Shown here in pieces: positions 49,930-59,168 of a stretch of 59,245 bases of DNA; position 1 is the first letter of the stretch; each line of letters begins with the position of its first letter. Origin of the DNA: Nitrosomonas sp. (GTDB lineage: Bacteria > Pseudomonadota > Gammaproteobacteria > Burkholderiales > Nitrosomonadaceae). Below the pieces are notes generated by a model. The model worked only from the letters and a program-made list of their open reading frames with translations. It did not search any database and was not told the origin of the DNA. A program made the position numbers and the translations under genes. Where the stretch lies: NCBI GenBank assembly GCA_019745325.1, contig JAIETK010000023.1, positions 1 through 59,245 of the forward strand, given 5' to 3'.

Positions 49930-50124
49930 CAGAAGAGTGCGCTATTCAGTAGCGCCGCCGAAGGCGTAACCTCCCCGGAATCGCTCAGGCAGGGTCAAAC
50001 TCTGTTTGTTCCTTAAGAACTGCTTGTGACAGGCGATCTGGAGAGCGCCGGAACTTTTTCCGGCCACCGAAGGGGCACACGGATTCAATTCTGTCAATCT
50101 CTCAGGTAAAAAGGACAGAGGGGC
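49930..50124 (+). promoter_or_regulatory. Tandem glycine riboswitch (gcvT element)
   Basis: Two aptamers precede gcvT. Aptamer 2 (about 50025-50124) is textbook: GGAGAG at 50040, a P3a stem GCCGGAA/TTCCGGC, CACCGAAGGGGCA, then CTCTCAGGTAAAAAGGACAGAGG. Aptamer 1 (about 49930-50005) is weaker: GAGTG pairs with CGCTC, a CGCTA/TAGCG stem, GCCGCCGAAGGCGTAA and CCCCGGAATCGCTCAGGCA. Glycine binding normally turns on cleavage genes. The 50 bases to the gcvT start hold the GGGAG ribosome site; no strong terminator hairpin was seen there, suggesting translational control. Confidence 0.92.
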
Positions 50125-50173
50125 ACGCAGTCATTTCACTTATGAATGGCGCTTTATTTTTGGGAGAAAAACC

Positions 50174-51265
50174 GTGCTGAAAATGACACCCCTGAATCAA
50201 ACCCACCGCGATATGAACGCCAAAATGGTCGATTTCGGCGGCTGGGATATGCCGTTGCATTACGGCTCGCAATTGGATGAACACCACAAAGTCCGCCAGG
50301 ATGCCGGCATGTTCGACGTGTCGCACATGCTACCGGTGGATATCAAAGGCAACGATGTGCGCGGTTTTCTGCGCCAACTGGTCGCTAATAATGTCGATAA
50401 ATTAACCGTTTCAGGAAAAGCATTGTATTCCTGCATGCTGACCCCGCAAGGCGGCATCATCGACGATTTGATCATTTATTTTTTATCGGAAGACTGGTTC
50501 CGCATCGTGGTTAATGCGGGTACCGCGGATAAAGATCTTGCCTGGATGCTGAAACAGCGCGATGCGTTAGCGCCAAGCTTGGAAATCACGCCACGCCGGG
50601 ATCTGGCAATGGTAGCGGTGCAAGGCCCGAACGCGCGCGCCAAGGTGTGGCAAGTCATCCTCAATTCGCAAGCGGCGACCGAGGAATTGAAACCGTTCCA
50701 ATCGGCGATCGTTGGAGACTATTTTATAGCCCGTACCGGCTATACCGGCGAGGACGGATTTGAAATCATGCTGCCGGCTACGGATGCGCCCGCTTTCTGG
50801 AAAGCGCTGCATGCTGCCGGCGTTGCGCCTGCCGGATTGGGTGCACGCGATACACTGCGGTTGGAAGCTGGAATGAATTTGTACGGTCAGGATATGGATG
50901 AAAGCAAAAATCCACTGGAATCCGGCTTGGCATGGACCGTCGATTTGAAGTCCGAGCGCGATTTCATCGGCAAGCAAGCATTATTGAGCACCAACATTGC
51001 GCAGCAACTGGTTGGTTTGGTGTTGACCGATCGTGGCGTTTTGCGCGGCCATCAGGAAGTGATCGGTGAGAAGGATGGTGTCGAGTATAAGGGCGAGATC
51101 ACCAGCGGCGGTTTCTCGCCGACCATGAATCAGTCGATCGCGTTGGCGCGTATTCCGGTGCAAATCGCAGTCGGCGACGAAGTTTGCGTAGTGGTGCGCG
51201 ATAAGAAGTTGCGCGCTAAAGTGGTAAAATATCCGTTCGTGCGTAACGGCAAAGTTTTGGTTTAA
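50174..51265 (+). CDS. gcvT: Glycine cleavage system T protein
   Basis: GcvT (aminomethyltransferase) takes the aminomethyl group from lipoylated GcvH, releases ammonia and makes methylene-tetrahydrofolate. The 363-residue protein has '[20 protein letters not shown]', '[20 protein letters not shown]' with the catalytic-Asp region, and '[11 protein letters not shown]'. The start is GTG at 50174 with GGGAG upstream; an ATG three codons later is possible. It is the first gene after the glycine riboswitch, followed by gcvH. Confidence 0.97.
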   Translation: MLKMTPLNQTHRDMNAKMVDFGGWDMPLHYGSQLDEHHKVRQDAGMFDVSHMLPVDIKGNDVRGFLRQLVANNVDKLTVSGKALYSCMLTPQGGIIDDLIIYFLSEDWFRIVVNAGTADKDLAWMLKQRDALAPSLEITPRRDLAMVAVQGPNARAKVWQVILNSQAATEELKPFQSAIVGDYFIARTGYTGEDGFEIMLPATDAPAFWKALHAAGVAPAGLGARDTLRLEAGMNLYGQDMDESKNPLESGLAWTVDLKSERDFIGKQALLSTNIAQQLVGLVLTDRGVLRGHQEVIGEKDGVEYKGEITSGGFSPTMNQSIALARIPVQIAVGDEVCVVVRDKKLRAKVVKYPFVRNGKVLV

Positions 51266-51298
51266 ACATTTACACGTAATTTTTTCTGGAGCGAATTT

Positions 51299-51688
51299 AT
51301 GAGTATTCCAACAAATCTGAAATATAGTAAATCCCATGAGTGGGTGAAACCTGAGGCCGACGGCACGGTGACGGTTGGGATTTCCCATCATGCCCAGGAA
51401 TTACTCGGCGATATGGTGTTCGTTGAATTGCCGGAAGTTGGAAAAGTACTGAAACAAAAAGAAGAATGTGCGGTTGCCGAATCCGTTAAGGCTGCCGCCG
51501 ATGTATATGCGCCAATCTCCGGCGAAGTGATTGCCGTTAACTCACCGCTGGTCGACGAACCCGGCAAGATCAACGAAGATGCCTATTCCGCTTGGTTATT
51601 CAAGATGAAACCCAGTAATCCGGCGGAAATCGATGGTTTGTTGGATGCGGCCGCTTATAACGAGTTAGTCGAAAGCGAAGACCACTGA
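51299..51688 (+). CDS. gcvH: Glycine cleavage system H protein
   Basis: GcvH is the lipoyl carrier that shuttles intermediates between the P, T and L proteins. The 129-residue protein has the lipoyl-Lys at Lys64 in '[15 protein letters not shown]', within the hammerhead fold, and the usual '[20 protein letters not shown]' N-terminal half. Lipoylation is expected from LipB and LipA encoded in this window. It lies 33 bases after gcvT. Confidence 0.98.
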   Translation: MSIPTNLKYSKSHEWVKPEADGTVTVGISHHAQELLGDMVFVELPEVGKVLKQKEECAVAESVKAAADVYAPISGEVIAVNSPLVDEPGKINEDAYSAWLFKMKPSNPAEIDGLLDAAAYNELVESEDH

Positions 51689-51737
51689 TACTCAAGTTGT
51701 CTCAATCAAATTATTTTTAAGTTTATCGAGTTAAATC

Positions 51738-53090
51738 ATGCCGTTTATTCCTCATACCGAAGAAGATATCGCTGAAATGCTAGCCAGCATCGGCGCAAAA
51801 TCAACCGAAGAGCTGTTCGACGAAATTCCCAAGGAACTGGTCAGCGGCGAATTAACCGGTGTTCCGGCCGGTCTCAGCGAGATGGAAATTGCCCGCTTGA
51901 TGATGGAGCGCGCCCATAAAGACGGTTTCTACCAGAATTTCATCGGCGCCGGTGCGTATGAACATCACATTCCGGCGGCAGTATGGCAGATCACCACGCG
52001 CGGGGAGTTTTATTCTTCGTATACGCCTTACCAAGCGGAAGCCAGTCAGGGCACTTTGCAATTGCTGTACGAATACCAATCAATGATGGCGTCGCTGACC
52101 GGTATGGACGTTTCCAATGCCAGTATGTATGACGGCGCTACTGCGTTGGCGGAAGCGGCATTAATGGCAGTGCGTGCGCACAAAACTTCTCGCAAGATTT
52201 TGATTCCTAAAACCGTGCATCCGGTTTATCGTCAAGTCGTGCGGGCGATCGTCAGCAATCAAAAAATCGAAGTGGTTGAGTTGCCGTACGATACCAAAAC
52301 CGGTCAAGCCGATTTGGCTGCGATCAGCAAGGCGGATTATGGCGATTTCGCCGCGTTGGTGATCCCGCAACCGAATTTCTTCGGTGTGCTGGAACAAGTC
52401 GATGAGTTAACCGACTGGGCGCATAGCAAAAATTCGTTTGCCATCGGCGTGGTTAATCCGACTGCACTGGCGATGCTGACACCGCCCGGAGAATGGGGCA
52501 GCAAAGGAGCCGATATCGCAGTCGGCGAAGGTCAGCCATTAGGCATTCCGCTATCCAGCGGCGGCCCGTATTTCGGTTTCATGGCCTGCAAGAATGATTT
52601 AGTGCGTCAAATGCCGGGGCGTATTATCGGACGTACCACCGATTTGGACGGCAAAGAAGGTTTTGTGTTGACCCTGCAAGCACGCGAGCAGCATATCCGC
52701 CGCTCGAAAGCGACCTCCAACATTTGTACCAATCAAGGCTTAATGGTCACCGCAGCGACGATTTATATGTCATTGATCGGCCCTGAGGGGTTACGCCGGA
52801 TTGCGGCGCAATCGCATGCCAACACCTTGGAATTGGTTGAACAAATGGAAAAAATCAGCAGCGTGAAACGTACTTTCAGCGGCGCGACCTTCCATGAAGC
52901 GGTGCTGACGTTGCCGAAATCGACTGCTGGGGTGTTAGCTCAACTGAGACAGAACGGTATTCTAGGCGGATTTGATTTGCAAGCGCATTATCCGGAATTA
53001 GGCAATGCATTGCTGGTTTGTGCAACGGAAACGAAAACCGCTGGTGATTTGCAAAACTATGCAAACGCAATGAAACAGGCACTCGGCTAA
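51738..53090 (+). CDS. gcvPA: Glycine dehydrogenase subunit 1 (P-alpha)
   Basis: The alpha half of the split glycine decarboxylase, which releases CO2 from glycine on PLP and passes the aminomethyl group to GcvH. The 450-residue protein starts '[14 protein letters not shown]' and has '[20 protein letters not shown]', '[20 protein letters not shown]' and '[19 protein letters not shown]'-like blocks of this subunit. The PLP Lys lies in the beta subunit. Unlike most operons, tpx comes between this gene and gcvPB. Confidence 0.96.
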   Translation: MPFIPHTEEDIAEMLASIGAKSTEELFDEIPKELVSGELTGVPAGLSEMEIARLMMERAHKDGFYQNFIGAGAYEHHIPAAVWQITTRGEFYSSYTPYQAEASQGTLQLLYEYQSMMASLTGMDVSNASMYDGATALAEAALMAVRAHKTSRKILIPKTVHPVYRQVVRAIVSNQKIEVVELPYDTKTGQADLAAISKADYGDFAALVIPQPNFFGVLEQVDELTDWAHSKNSFAIGVVNPTALAMLTPPGEWGSKGADIAVGEGQPLGIPLSSGGPYFGFMACKNDLVRQMPGRIIGRTTDLDGKEGFVLTLQAREQHIRRSKATSNICTNQGLMVTAATIYMSLIGPEGLRRIAAQSHANTLELVEQMEKISSVKRTFSGATFHEAVLTLPKSTAGVLAQLRQNGILGGFDLQAHYPELGNALLVCATETKTAGDLQNYANAMKQALG

Positions 53091-53120
53091 TTTCATCTTA
53101 CCATCATTAAAGGAAACAAC

Positions 53121-53618
53121 ATGGTCACTCTGAAAGGTAAACCCATCAAAATCGAAGGTACTTTTCCCAAAGTCGGGCAACAAGCGCCTGCTTTTTCTCT
53201 GGTCAATAGAGACTTGCAAGACGTCACGCTGGCAAATTACGCCGGCAAGAAAAAAGTCTTGAGCATCCTACCTAGCCTCGATACACCGGTATGCGCGCTG
53301 TCGACACGCAAATTTAATCAACAAGCCAGTAATATGGAAAATACTGTGGTGTTGATCATTGCGGCGGATCTGCCGTTTGCAATGACGCGCTTCTGCGATT
53401 CCGAAGGACTCGATAAAGTGATTACATTGTCCACCATGCGCGGTGCTAACTTCATGAAAGATTATGGTGTTTTCATCGCCGACAGTCCGTTTGGCGGCAT
53501 CACGGCGCGTGCAATCATCGTGCTGGATGAAAACGATAAAGTGATACACGCCGAACTGGTTCCAGAAATCGCTGACGAGCCTAACTATGACGCGGCCATG
53601 GCTGCATTGAAGCAATAA
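53121..53618 (+). CDS. tpx: Thiol peroxidase Tpx
   Basis: Tpx reduces hydrogen and lipid peroxides with electrons from thioredoxin. The 165-residue atypical 2-Cys peroxiredoxin has the peroxidatic Cys58 in '[15 protein letters not shown]' and resolving Cys92 in '[14 protein letters not shown]'. Length and both cysteines are normal. It lies between gcvPA and gcvPB (30 and 18 bases away), an odd place that should put it under the glycine riboswitch. The ribosome site AAAGGAAAC precedes its ATG. Confidence 0.95.
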   Translation: MVTLKGKPIKIEGTFPKVGQQAPAFSLVNRDLQDVTLANYAGKKKVLSILPSLDTPVCALSTRKFNQQASNMENTVVLIIAADLPFAMTRFCDSEGLDKVITLSTMRGANFMKDYGVFIADSPFGGITARAIIVLDENDKVIHAELVPEIADEPNYDAAMAALKQ

Positions 53619-53636
53619 TTTTTTTAAACACACATC

Positions 53637-55091
53637 ATGCTGATATTCGAACACTCGCGCAAAGGGCGTCTCAACTATTCTCAATCCCCGGCGAAAGCGG
53701 CAGGGAAATCGTCAATTCCGCAAAACTTGTTGCGCAAATCGCCGGTGTTGTTACCGGAAGTTTCCGAGATGGATACTGTGCGCCATTACACGCGGTTATC
53801 GCAAAAGAATTTCTCCATCGATACCGAGTTTTACCCGCTGGGTTCCTGCACGATGAAATATAACCCGCGCGCGTGCAACTCGCTGGCAATGTTGCCGCAA
53901 TTTTTGTCCCGGCATCCGCTGGCGCCCGAAGATACCGGTCAGGGTTTTCTGGCATGTATGTATGAGTTGCAAGAAATTCTGAAATCCGTCACCGGAATGG
54001 CGGGTGTCAGTTTGACACCAATGGCTGGTGCCCAAGGCGAATTGATCGGCGTGATGATGATACGCGCGTATCATGAAGCGCGCGGCGATTTTGCCCGTAC
54101 CGAGATCATCGTGCCAGACGCGGCGCACGGCACCAATCCTGCGACCGCGGTCATGTGTGGCTTCAAAGTGGTTGAAATCGCGACCGACAAAGACGGCAAC
54201 GTCGATTTGGATGCTTTGAAAGCGGCCGTGGGTCCGCAAACTGCCGGGTTGATGCTGACCAATCCGTCGACGCTTGGCGTATTCGAGAAAAATGTCGCGG
54301 AAATGAGCCGTGTCGTGCATGCTGCCGGTGGTTTGTTGTACTATGACGGCGCCAATTTGAATGCAGTGCTGGGTAAAGTCAAACCGGGCGACATGGGGTT
54401 TGATGTGATTCATATCAATCTGCACAAAACCTTCTCGACACCGCATGGCGGCGGTGGCCCCGGTTCTGCACCGGTGGGCGTAGCTGAACGTTTATTACCG
54501 TTCATGCCGGTTCCGTTTGTTGCGAAAGATGGCGATCGTTACCGTTGGGTGACGGAAAAAGACAAACCGCAGACGATCGGGCGTTTGTCCGCGCATATGG
54601 GGAACGCGGGCGTATTGTTACGCGCCTATATTTATGTCCGTTTGCTCGGGGTCGACGGCATGCATCGTATTTCTGAATTCGCAACCTTGAATGCGAATTA
54701 TCTGATGGCGGAATTACGTAAGGCGGGTTTTGAAATTGCCTATCCGAATCGTCGCGCCAGTCACGAGTTTATTGTCACCATGAAGGACATTAAGGATAAA
54801 ACCGGTGTGACCGCGATGAATCTGGCTAAGCGTCTATTGGATAAAGGCTATCATGCGCCGACCACCTATTTCCCGCTGCTGGTGCCTGAGTGTTTGTTGA
54901 TCGAACCGGCGGAAACGGAATCGAAAGAAACATTGGACGCATTTGTGGTTTCGATGAAGGAGATTCTGCAGGAAATCGAATCGCAACCGGATATGGTCAA
55001 AGGCGCGCCGCATACTATGTCGGTGCGTAAACTGGACGATGTTAAAGCGGCGCGAGAACTTGATCTGGCTTGGAAACCTGCTGGCGCTTGA
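53637..55091 (+). CDS. gcvPB: Glycine dehydrogenase subunit 2 (P-beta)
   Basis: The beta half of the split glycine decarboxylase, which carries the PLP cofactor. The 484-residue protein has the PLP Lys264 in '[18 protein letters not shown]', '[15 protein letters not shown]', and '[13 protein letters not shown]' near residue 122. It pairs with gcvPA to make the active heterotetramer. It follows tpx by 18 bases and ends the operon, 42 bases before a PfkB-type kinase gene. Confidence 0.97.
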   Translation: MLIFEHSRKGRLNYSQSPAKAAGKSSIPQNLLRKSPVLLPEVSEMDTVRHYTRLSQKNFSIDTEFYPLGSCTMKYNPRACNSLAMLPQFLSRHPLAPEDTGQGFLACMYELQEILKSVTGMAGVSLTPMAGAQGELIGVMMIRAYHEARGDFARTEIIVPDAAHGTNPATAVMCGFKVVEIATDKDGNVDLDALKAAVGPQTAGLMLTNPSTLGVFEKNVAEMSRVVHAAGGLLYYDGANLNAVLGKVKPGDMGFDVIHINLHKTFSTPHGGGGPGSAPVGVAERLLPFMPVPFVAKDGDRYRWVTEKDKPQTIGRLSAHMGNAGVLLRAYIYVRLLGVDGMHRISEFATLNANYLMAELRKAGFEIAYPNRRASHEFIVTMKDIKDKTGVTAMNLAKRLLDKGYHAPTTYFPLLVPECLLIEPAETESKETLDAFVVSMKEILQEIESQPDMVKGAPHTMSVRKLDDVKAARELDLAWKPAGA

Positions 55092-55133
55092 TCAATAAAG
55101 TTCGTCATTCAATCTTAATTTTGATCTAAACCC

Positions 55134-56069
55134 ATGCGCACCTTGATTTGTGGTTCCATTGCATACGACAACATTATGGTCTTTCCAGACCATTTCAAAA
55201 ATCATATTCTGCCGGAAAAAATTCATGTCTTAAACGTCGCATTTCTGGTTCCGGAAATGCGACGTGAGTTTGGCGGATGCGCTGGAAACATTGCCTACAA
55301 TTTAAAAATGCTGGGTGGTGAACCGGTCATGATGGCTACGGTTGGGGATGATTTTGCGCCGTACAAAGCGCGCTTTGAACAATTAAACTTGACCCAGGAG
55401 CATGTGCAGCACGTTCCTGATACCTTTACCGCACAAGCTTTTATTACCACCGATCTAGCGGATAATCAGATCACAGCGTTTCATCCGGGTGCGATGAATT
55501 TCTCTCATCTGAATTCGGTGAAAGAGACACGGGATATCCGCTTAGGCATCATTGCGCCGGATGGCCGCGACGGTATGATGCAACATGCACGGGAATTTCA
55601 TGAAGCTGGAATTCCTTTTGTTTTCGATCCGGGGCAAGGATTGCCGATGTATAACGGCGAAGAGCTTCTCGATTTTATCGGTAAAGCTGATTATATTGCG
55701 GTGAATGACTATGAAGGCCAGATGTTGCAAGACCGGACCGGGCGTAATTTAGAAGACCTCGCGAATCATGCCAAAGCATTGATTATTACTTTGGGTGCGG
55801 AAGGGTCGATTATTTATGCCGGTGGCAAGCAATATGAAATTCCTTGCGTCAAACCAAAGGCAATCGTCGATCCGACCGGTTGCGGCGATGCTTATCGGGC
55901 CGGTTTGTTGTACGGTATTGTCAATGGCTTCGACTGGCAAACGGCCGGGCAATTGGGGTCGCTGATGGGTTCGCTGAAAATTGCTCAACGCGGCGGGCAA
56001 AATCATCAATTTACCCGCGATGAAATTGGTCAACACTATTTTGAGAACTTCGGTAACCGGATTTTTTGA
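55134..56069 (+). CDS. PfkB family carbohydrate/nucleoside kinase
   Basis: The 311-residue ribokinase-fold enzyme has the N-terminal 'GGCAGNIAYNLKMLGG' and the C-terminal signature 'DPTGCGDAYRAGLLYG', where the catalytic Asp sits in GCGD; the common form is GAGD. The substrate is uncertain: adenosine, ribose or a nucleoside are candidates, and similar proteins in relatives are called adenosine kinase-like. It starts 42 bases after gcvPB on the same strand and may be cotranscribed with the gcv operon. A degraded family 1 repeat lies after its stop. Confidence 0.87.
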   Translation: MRTLICGSIAYDNIMVFPDHFKNHILPEKIHVLNVAFLVPEMRREFGGCAGNIAYNLKMLGGEPVMMATVGDDFAPYKARFEQLNLTQEHVQHVPDTFTAQAFITTDLADNQITAFHPGAMNFSHLNSVKETRDIRLGIIAPDGRDGMMQHAREFHEAGIPFVFDPGQGLPMYNGEELLDFIGKADYIAVNDYEGQMLQDRTGRNLEDLANHAKALIITLGAEGSIIYAGGKQYEIPCVKPKAIVDPTGCGDAYRAGLLYGIVNGFDWQTAGQLGSLMGSLKIAQRGGQNHQFTRDEIGQHYFENFGNRIF

Positions 56070-56124
56070 AGGGATTCAACAGTAACCAAGTACCAAACGT
56101 CGGTTAATTAGACTAATTCAATCG

Positions 56125-56190
56125 AGAAACAAAGGCGTGAGTACCGCGCAATGAAAAATGAGTCGCGCGCGTAGTAAATCAATACTTTCA
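56125..56190 (+). repeat. Degraded remnant of MITE-like family 1
   Basis: Bases with GTGAGTACCGCGCAATGAA and AATCAATACTTTC match the 3' half of copy B. The left half is not recognisable. It overlaps the end of the adjacent minus-strand gene by a few bases. Confidence 0.5.
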
Positions 56191-57036
56191 ATTTAATTCC
56201 ACCCAAACCGGTTGATGATCGGAAGCGGTTGTTTCCGCATCACTGCCATGTTGTTTTAAATGTTTCACTAATCCATCGGTTATTAGCACAAAGTCGAAGC
56301 ATTCCGGTTGATCGACAAAATCAACCGGATGAATTCCGACAGTGGGTACATGTGGCACCCATGGATTTAATAGAGACCAAGTATCATGAAATGCCGGTGT
56401 GTCATCGTCGAATGGCGCCAGAATCTGCGCATGCTCGGGTGCTGTTGCTGGAAAATTCAGATCACCGCATAAAATCGCTTCTTTGGGTCTGGGAAATACT
56501 TCGAATGTACCGCCTTGTTCTTCTGGTAACAATTTGCGATGCGACATGCTACATGCCTCTTGGTGTAAATACCGGATGGCATCGATCTGCATTTCACGTT
56601 GCCGCTGCGAATAATATTCCAGATGTGTGGTCATGATGCGAATCGAGCCGATGTTTGTCGCCACCACGGCTTCTACCAGTACGCGTTGCATGCTGGGTGT
56701 AGATAGTTCCGCTTGCCAAGGCAAGAGATGCCGCCATACTTGACCGACCGGGAAGCGGCTGAAAATGACGTTACCGAATTGACTGCGGCCGCCATGCCCA
56801 TCCGGGACGTCGGTTCCAACCCCGTAAATCACGCAATAATCAGGAAGTAACGCCGATAAGACGGCTATTTGATCGTCGCTACGATTTCCTGGTAAACCGG
56901 GGAAATTAACTGCGACTTCCTGCAAGCAAATGATATCGAAATCATCTAATTGATGAATGGTTTGAACGATGTGCTGAAGATCAACATCTCCATCCATGTT
57001 GCGTCCCCATTGAATGTTCCAACTGAGCAGTTTCAC
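56188..57036 (-). CDS. Endonuclease/exonuclease/phosphatase family protein
   Basis: The 282-residue protein has the EEP-fold motifs 'LLSWNIQWGR' at the N-terminus, 'IICLQEVAV' (metal-binding Glu), 'GDLNFP' (Asp-x-Asn) and 'SDHQPVWVEL' (His) at the end. Members cleave DNA, RNA or phospholipid headgroups, and this one cannot be placed more narrowly. The start is the GTG at 57036, which has GGAG six bases upstream and gives the short EEP N-terminus. No signal peptide is present. Confidence 0.88.
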   Translation of the reverse strand: MKLLSWNIQWGRNMDGDVDLQHIVQTIHQLDDFDIICLQEVAVNFPGLPGNRSDDQIAVLSALLPDYCVIYGVGTDVPDGHGGRSQFGNVIFSRFPVGQVWRHLLPWQAELSTPSMQRVLVEAVVATNIGSIRIMTTHLEYYSQRQREMQIDAIRYLHQEACSMSHRKLLPEEQGGTFEVFPRPKEAILCGDLNFPATAPEHAQILAPFDDDTPAFHDTWSLLNPWVPHVPTVGIHPVDFVDQPECFDFVLITDGLVKHLKQHGSDAETTASDHQPVWVELN

Positions 57037-57722
57037 TATTTTCTCCGATGCGCTGTTCACTATATATCCGGGCAGATATCGTATGATCGGTATTTTAATC
57101 TCTACGTGCTGTAATTGCTTGAGTTATAAATAGGCGAGCTGCAATGATCCGAAAGTGATTTTTACAATCTTGGCGAATGGCGTCCATGGTCTGAGACCTT
57201 TACAAAATTAACCGGATATTTCCGGTCAAGAGAACGCAATAACCGGGTTTTCGTGATCAGGTAATTGTCCGGTGAAGCGGCCGGAATCGTTGTCGGCGTA
57301 GTGGCGGGCAGGGTAGCTATGCAATGTTGAGACGATTGGGGTACGTCAAACCATGAGCAGAACGCTGCTGACAGCCTTGCCCGGTGACGACAAAACCAGC
57401 TCTGCGCAGTCTGGAACATCATCAAAAAGACGCATTAAGAAGGGAAGGTCATTTATACCTGTGGAATACCAAAGCTAAAGATTCCGACTATCGAACTGTT
57501 GACCGAGCACGATAATACATCGCACACCCGAAGATTGCGCGGACGACCGTCATGAATGGCATAACCTCGAAAGGGGCGTTCTGCTCGATCCCTTACACGG
57601 ATTAGCTTTATCCTGACTTCCTCATTTTGCTGAACGTATTTTGTTGGTTTTGGAATATGTGACACACTGAAGCGGATAGACTAAGCCTTTCCGGTCAGGA
57701 CTCAAACATAGCGCTTGCAGAA
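57037..57722. other. Gene-poor degraded stretch
   Basis: No credible gene is seen on either strand; frames are short and broken. GAGACCTTTACAAAATTAA near 57192 resembles the left end of the family 2 element (GAGACCTTTGC), so the stretch may hold a worn insertion sequence, but no matching right end was found. Confidence 0.4.
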
Positions 57723-58988
57723 TTAATCACCTATCTTTCTAGTTTCCGCCATTTCTTTCCAGGCGGCCAGCACAGGTGCGATAACATTGACGGAATCTAA
57801 GCTGTACTCTTCTTGTGTTTCATGAATTATAATTTCTTTACCGCTACGCGTGAATGGTGCAACGAATCTGATTCCTGCACCATCCTCAGATGCGGCGATT
57901 AGTTTCAAAGCCTCACCACGATTTGGCACTTCTGCTGCATGCTGGAATGGTTGGTCGATTGGTATGGTTGCAGTCCATGCCTCGGAAATGCATATAATTG
58001 AATAGGCTTTTTTAAGCTTTACTTCTGAAGCTATTTTGTGCCACATTCGATATTTGTCAGATCGTTCTTCAGGCTGAAGCTCAAGGATAGCTACCTCTTT
58101 GTTCCTGGTGAAGAGGAAGACAATAAACACATGGTGCTTATCAGTCTTGAGCATTTTTTTTGCTATTTCAAAGAAATATTTCGCTCGATCATAAAGTTCA
58201 TTTCCTGTATTTTTAAACGACAGCAAAGTATCCAAACCATATCTTTTGGCACTCTCGACTTTTTGTTTACGAGAATGTTCACTGCTTAAGTCGACTGTTC
58301 TTGAATTTAGAATTGAAACTTGTCCTGTAGAAACTTTAATCCAACATGACCGAAATTCATCGTTATCGAGCATGCAAGGAGGTAAATCCCAATCTCTTTC
58401 AAGAGACAAGTGGGGTGAAGCATTTGGTAGATCTTGAAGAATGCGTGATAGAAAGATCCAGCAGTGAGAAAGCAATTTTAAGAATTCAGTTTTGGGAAAA
58501 TCTTTGATAACCCACCTACGTTCAATTCGCAACTGAGCATGCTTCATATAATCGGCGGAGATTCCTTTCTTTCGGAATTCGGCAAGAATAACGTTAGAGC
58601 TAATTTGTGGAGAATAATCGCTTTGAAAAATAGGAATCTCTGAGTCTAAGTAGCTACCTACGAGTGAGGCACGCAATTTACTATGTAATTCGAGATCTTT
58701 CGCTTTTACTATTTTATTTCTCGCATTCACAGACCATTTCATTATTTCATCCGCACGCATTTTCGATTGCCATTCTTCAGACCCCTCATACCACTGTTCA
58801 AAGTTCGGAATCAGTGACTTATCTGCTTGCAATGCAAAGGTCACATTTCTAAGCGCTTGAATACAAGCATTGATTTCAATCCGAAAATCATCTGGGGAGA
58901 AATATGATTCTAGGGCACGAACCCAGTGAGTCTGTGCATCAAAAAGCCTGTTGCATGCTGTATAACCAGGAGTTTTAACGTTTTCCAT
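57723..58988 (-). CDS. Accessory protein of unknown function
   Basis: A 421-residue soluble protein with no signal peptide. The N-terminal 120 residues are helical ('INACIQALRNVTFALQADKS', then 'MKWSVNARNKIVKAKDLE'). This recalls uncharacterised HEPN-like proteins with an 'ARN.IVK..DLE' segment, but the R-x4-6-H nuclease motif of HEPN toxins is absent. The C-terminal half has mixed structure ('HHVFIVFLFTRNKEVAILELQP'). Base use is AT-richer than the housekeeping genes, it stands alone among degraded DNA, and its start adjoins a 77 bp repeat. These are signs of an accessory, perhaps transferred, gene. Confidence 0.6.
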   Translation of the reverse strand: MENVKTPGYTACNRLFDAQTHWVRALESYFSPDDFRIEINACIQALRNVTFALQADKSLIPNFEQWYEGSEEWQSKMRADEIMKWSVNARNKIVKAKDLELHSKLRASLVGSYLDSEIPIFQSDYSPQISSNVILAEFRKKGISADYMKHAQLRIERRWVIKDFPKTEFLKLLSHCWIFLSRILQDLPNASPHLSLERDWDLPPCMLDNDEFRSCWIKVSTGQVSILNSRTVDLSSEHSRKQKVESAKRYGLDTLLSFKNTGNELYDRAKYFFEIAKKMLKTDKHHVFIVFLFTRNKEVAILELQPEERSDKYRMWHKIASEVKLKKAYSIICISEAWTATIPIDQPFQHAAEVPNRGEALKLIAASEDGAGIRFVAPFTRSGKEIIIHETQEEYSLDSVNVIAPVLAAWKEMAETRKIGD

Positions 58989-58990
58989 TG

Positions 58991-59067
58991 ATGACCGCGG
59001 GGAATGTAAATGATTTTAATCTTATCATTGTTAATTTTTGCTATTAACCTTTTCGTTATGCAGGTTT
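58991..59067. repeat. 77 bp direct repeat, first copy
   Basis: Identical to 59169-59245. It starts two bases beyond the start codon of the 57723-58988 gene and so covers its probable leader and promoter. It begins ATGACCGCGGGGAATG and ends GTTATGCAGGTTT. The preceding bases differ (G at 58990, C at 59168). Confidence 0.95.
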
Positions 59068-59168
59068 ATATTTTTGTTTTTAATGCCGCTAAAATCCCGA
59101 GACCTTCATATTAGGAATTTCTATGCTTGATTTTTCAAAATTCATGAACCTTTATTGGTTCATCCGTC

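Noticed and set aside
49762..50016. 84-codon open frame before gcvT
   Set aside because: It covers the promoter and first riboswitch aptamer and has no protein features.
57162..57665. Two minus-strand open frames of 87 and 70 codons
   Set aside because: Composition is not protein-like, no ribosome sites or known motifs; probably degraded DNA.
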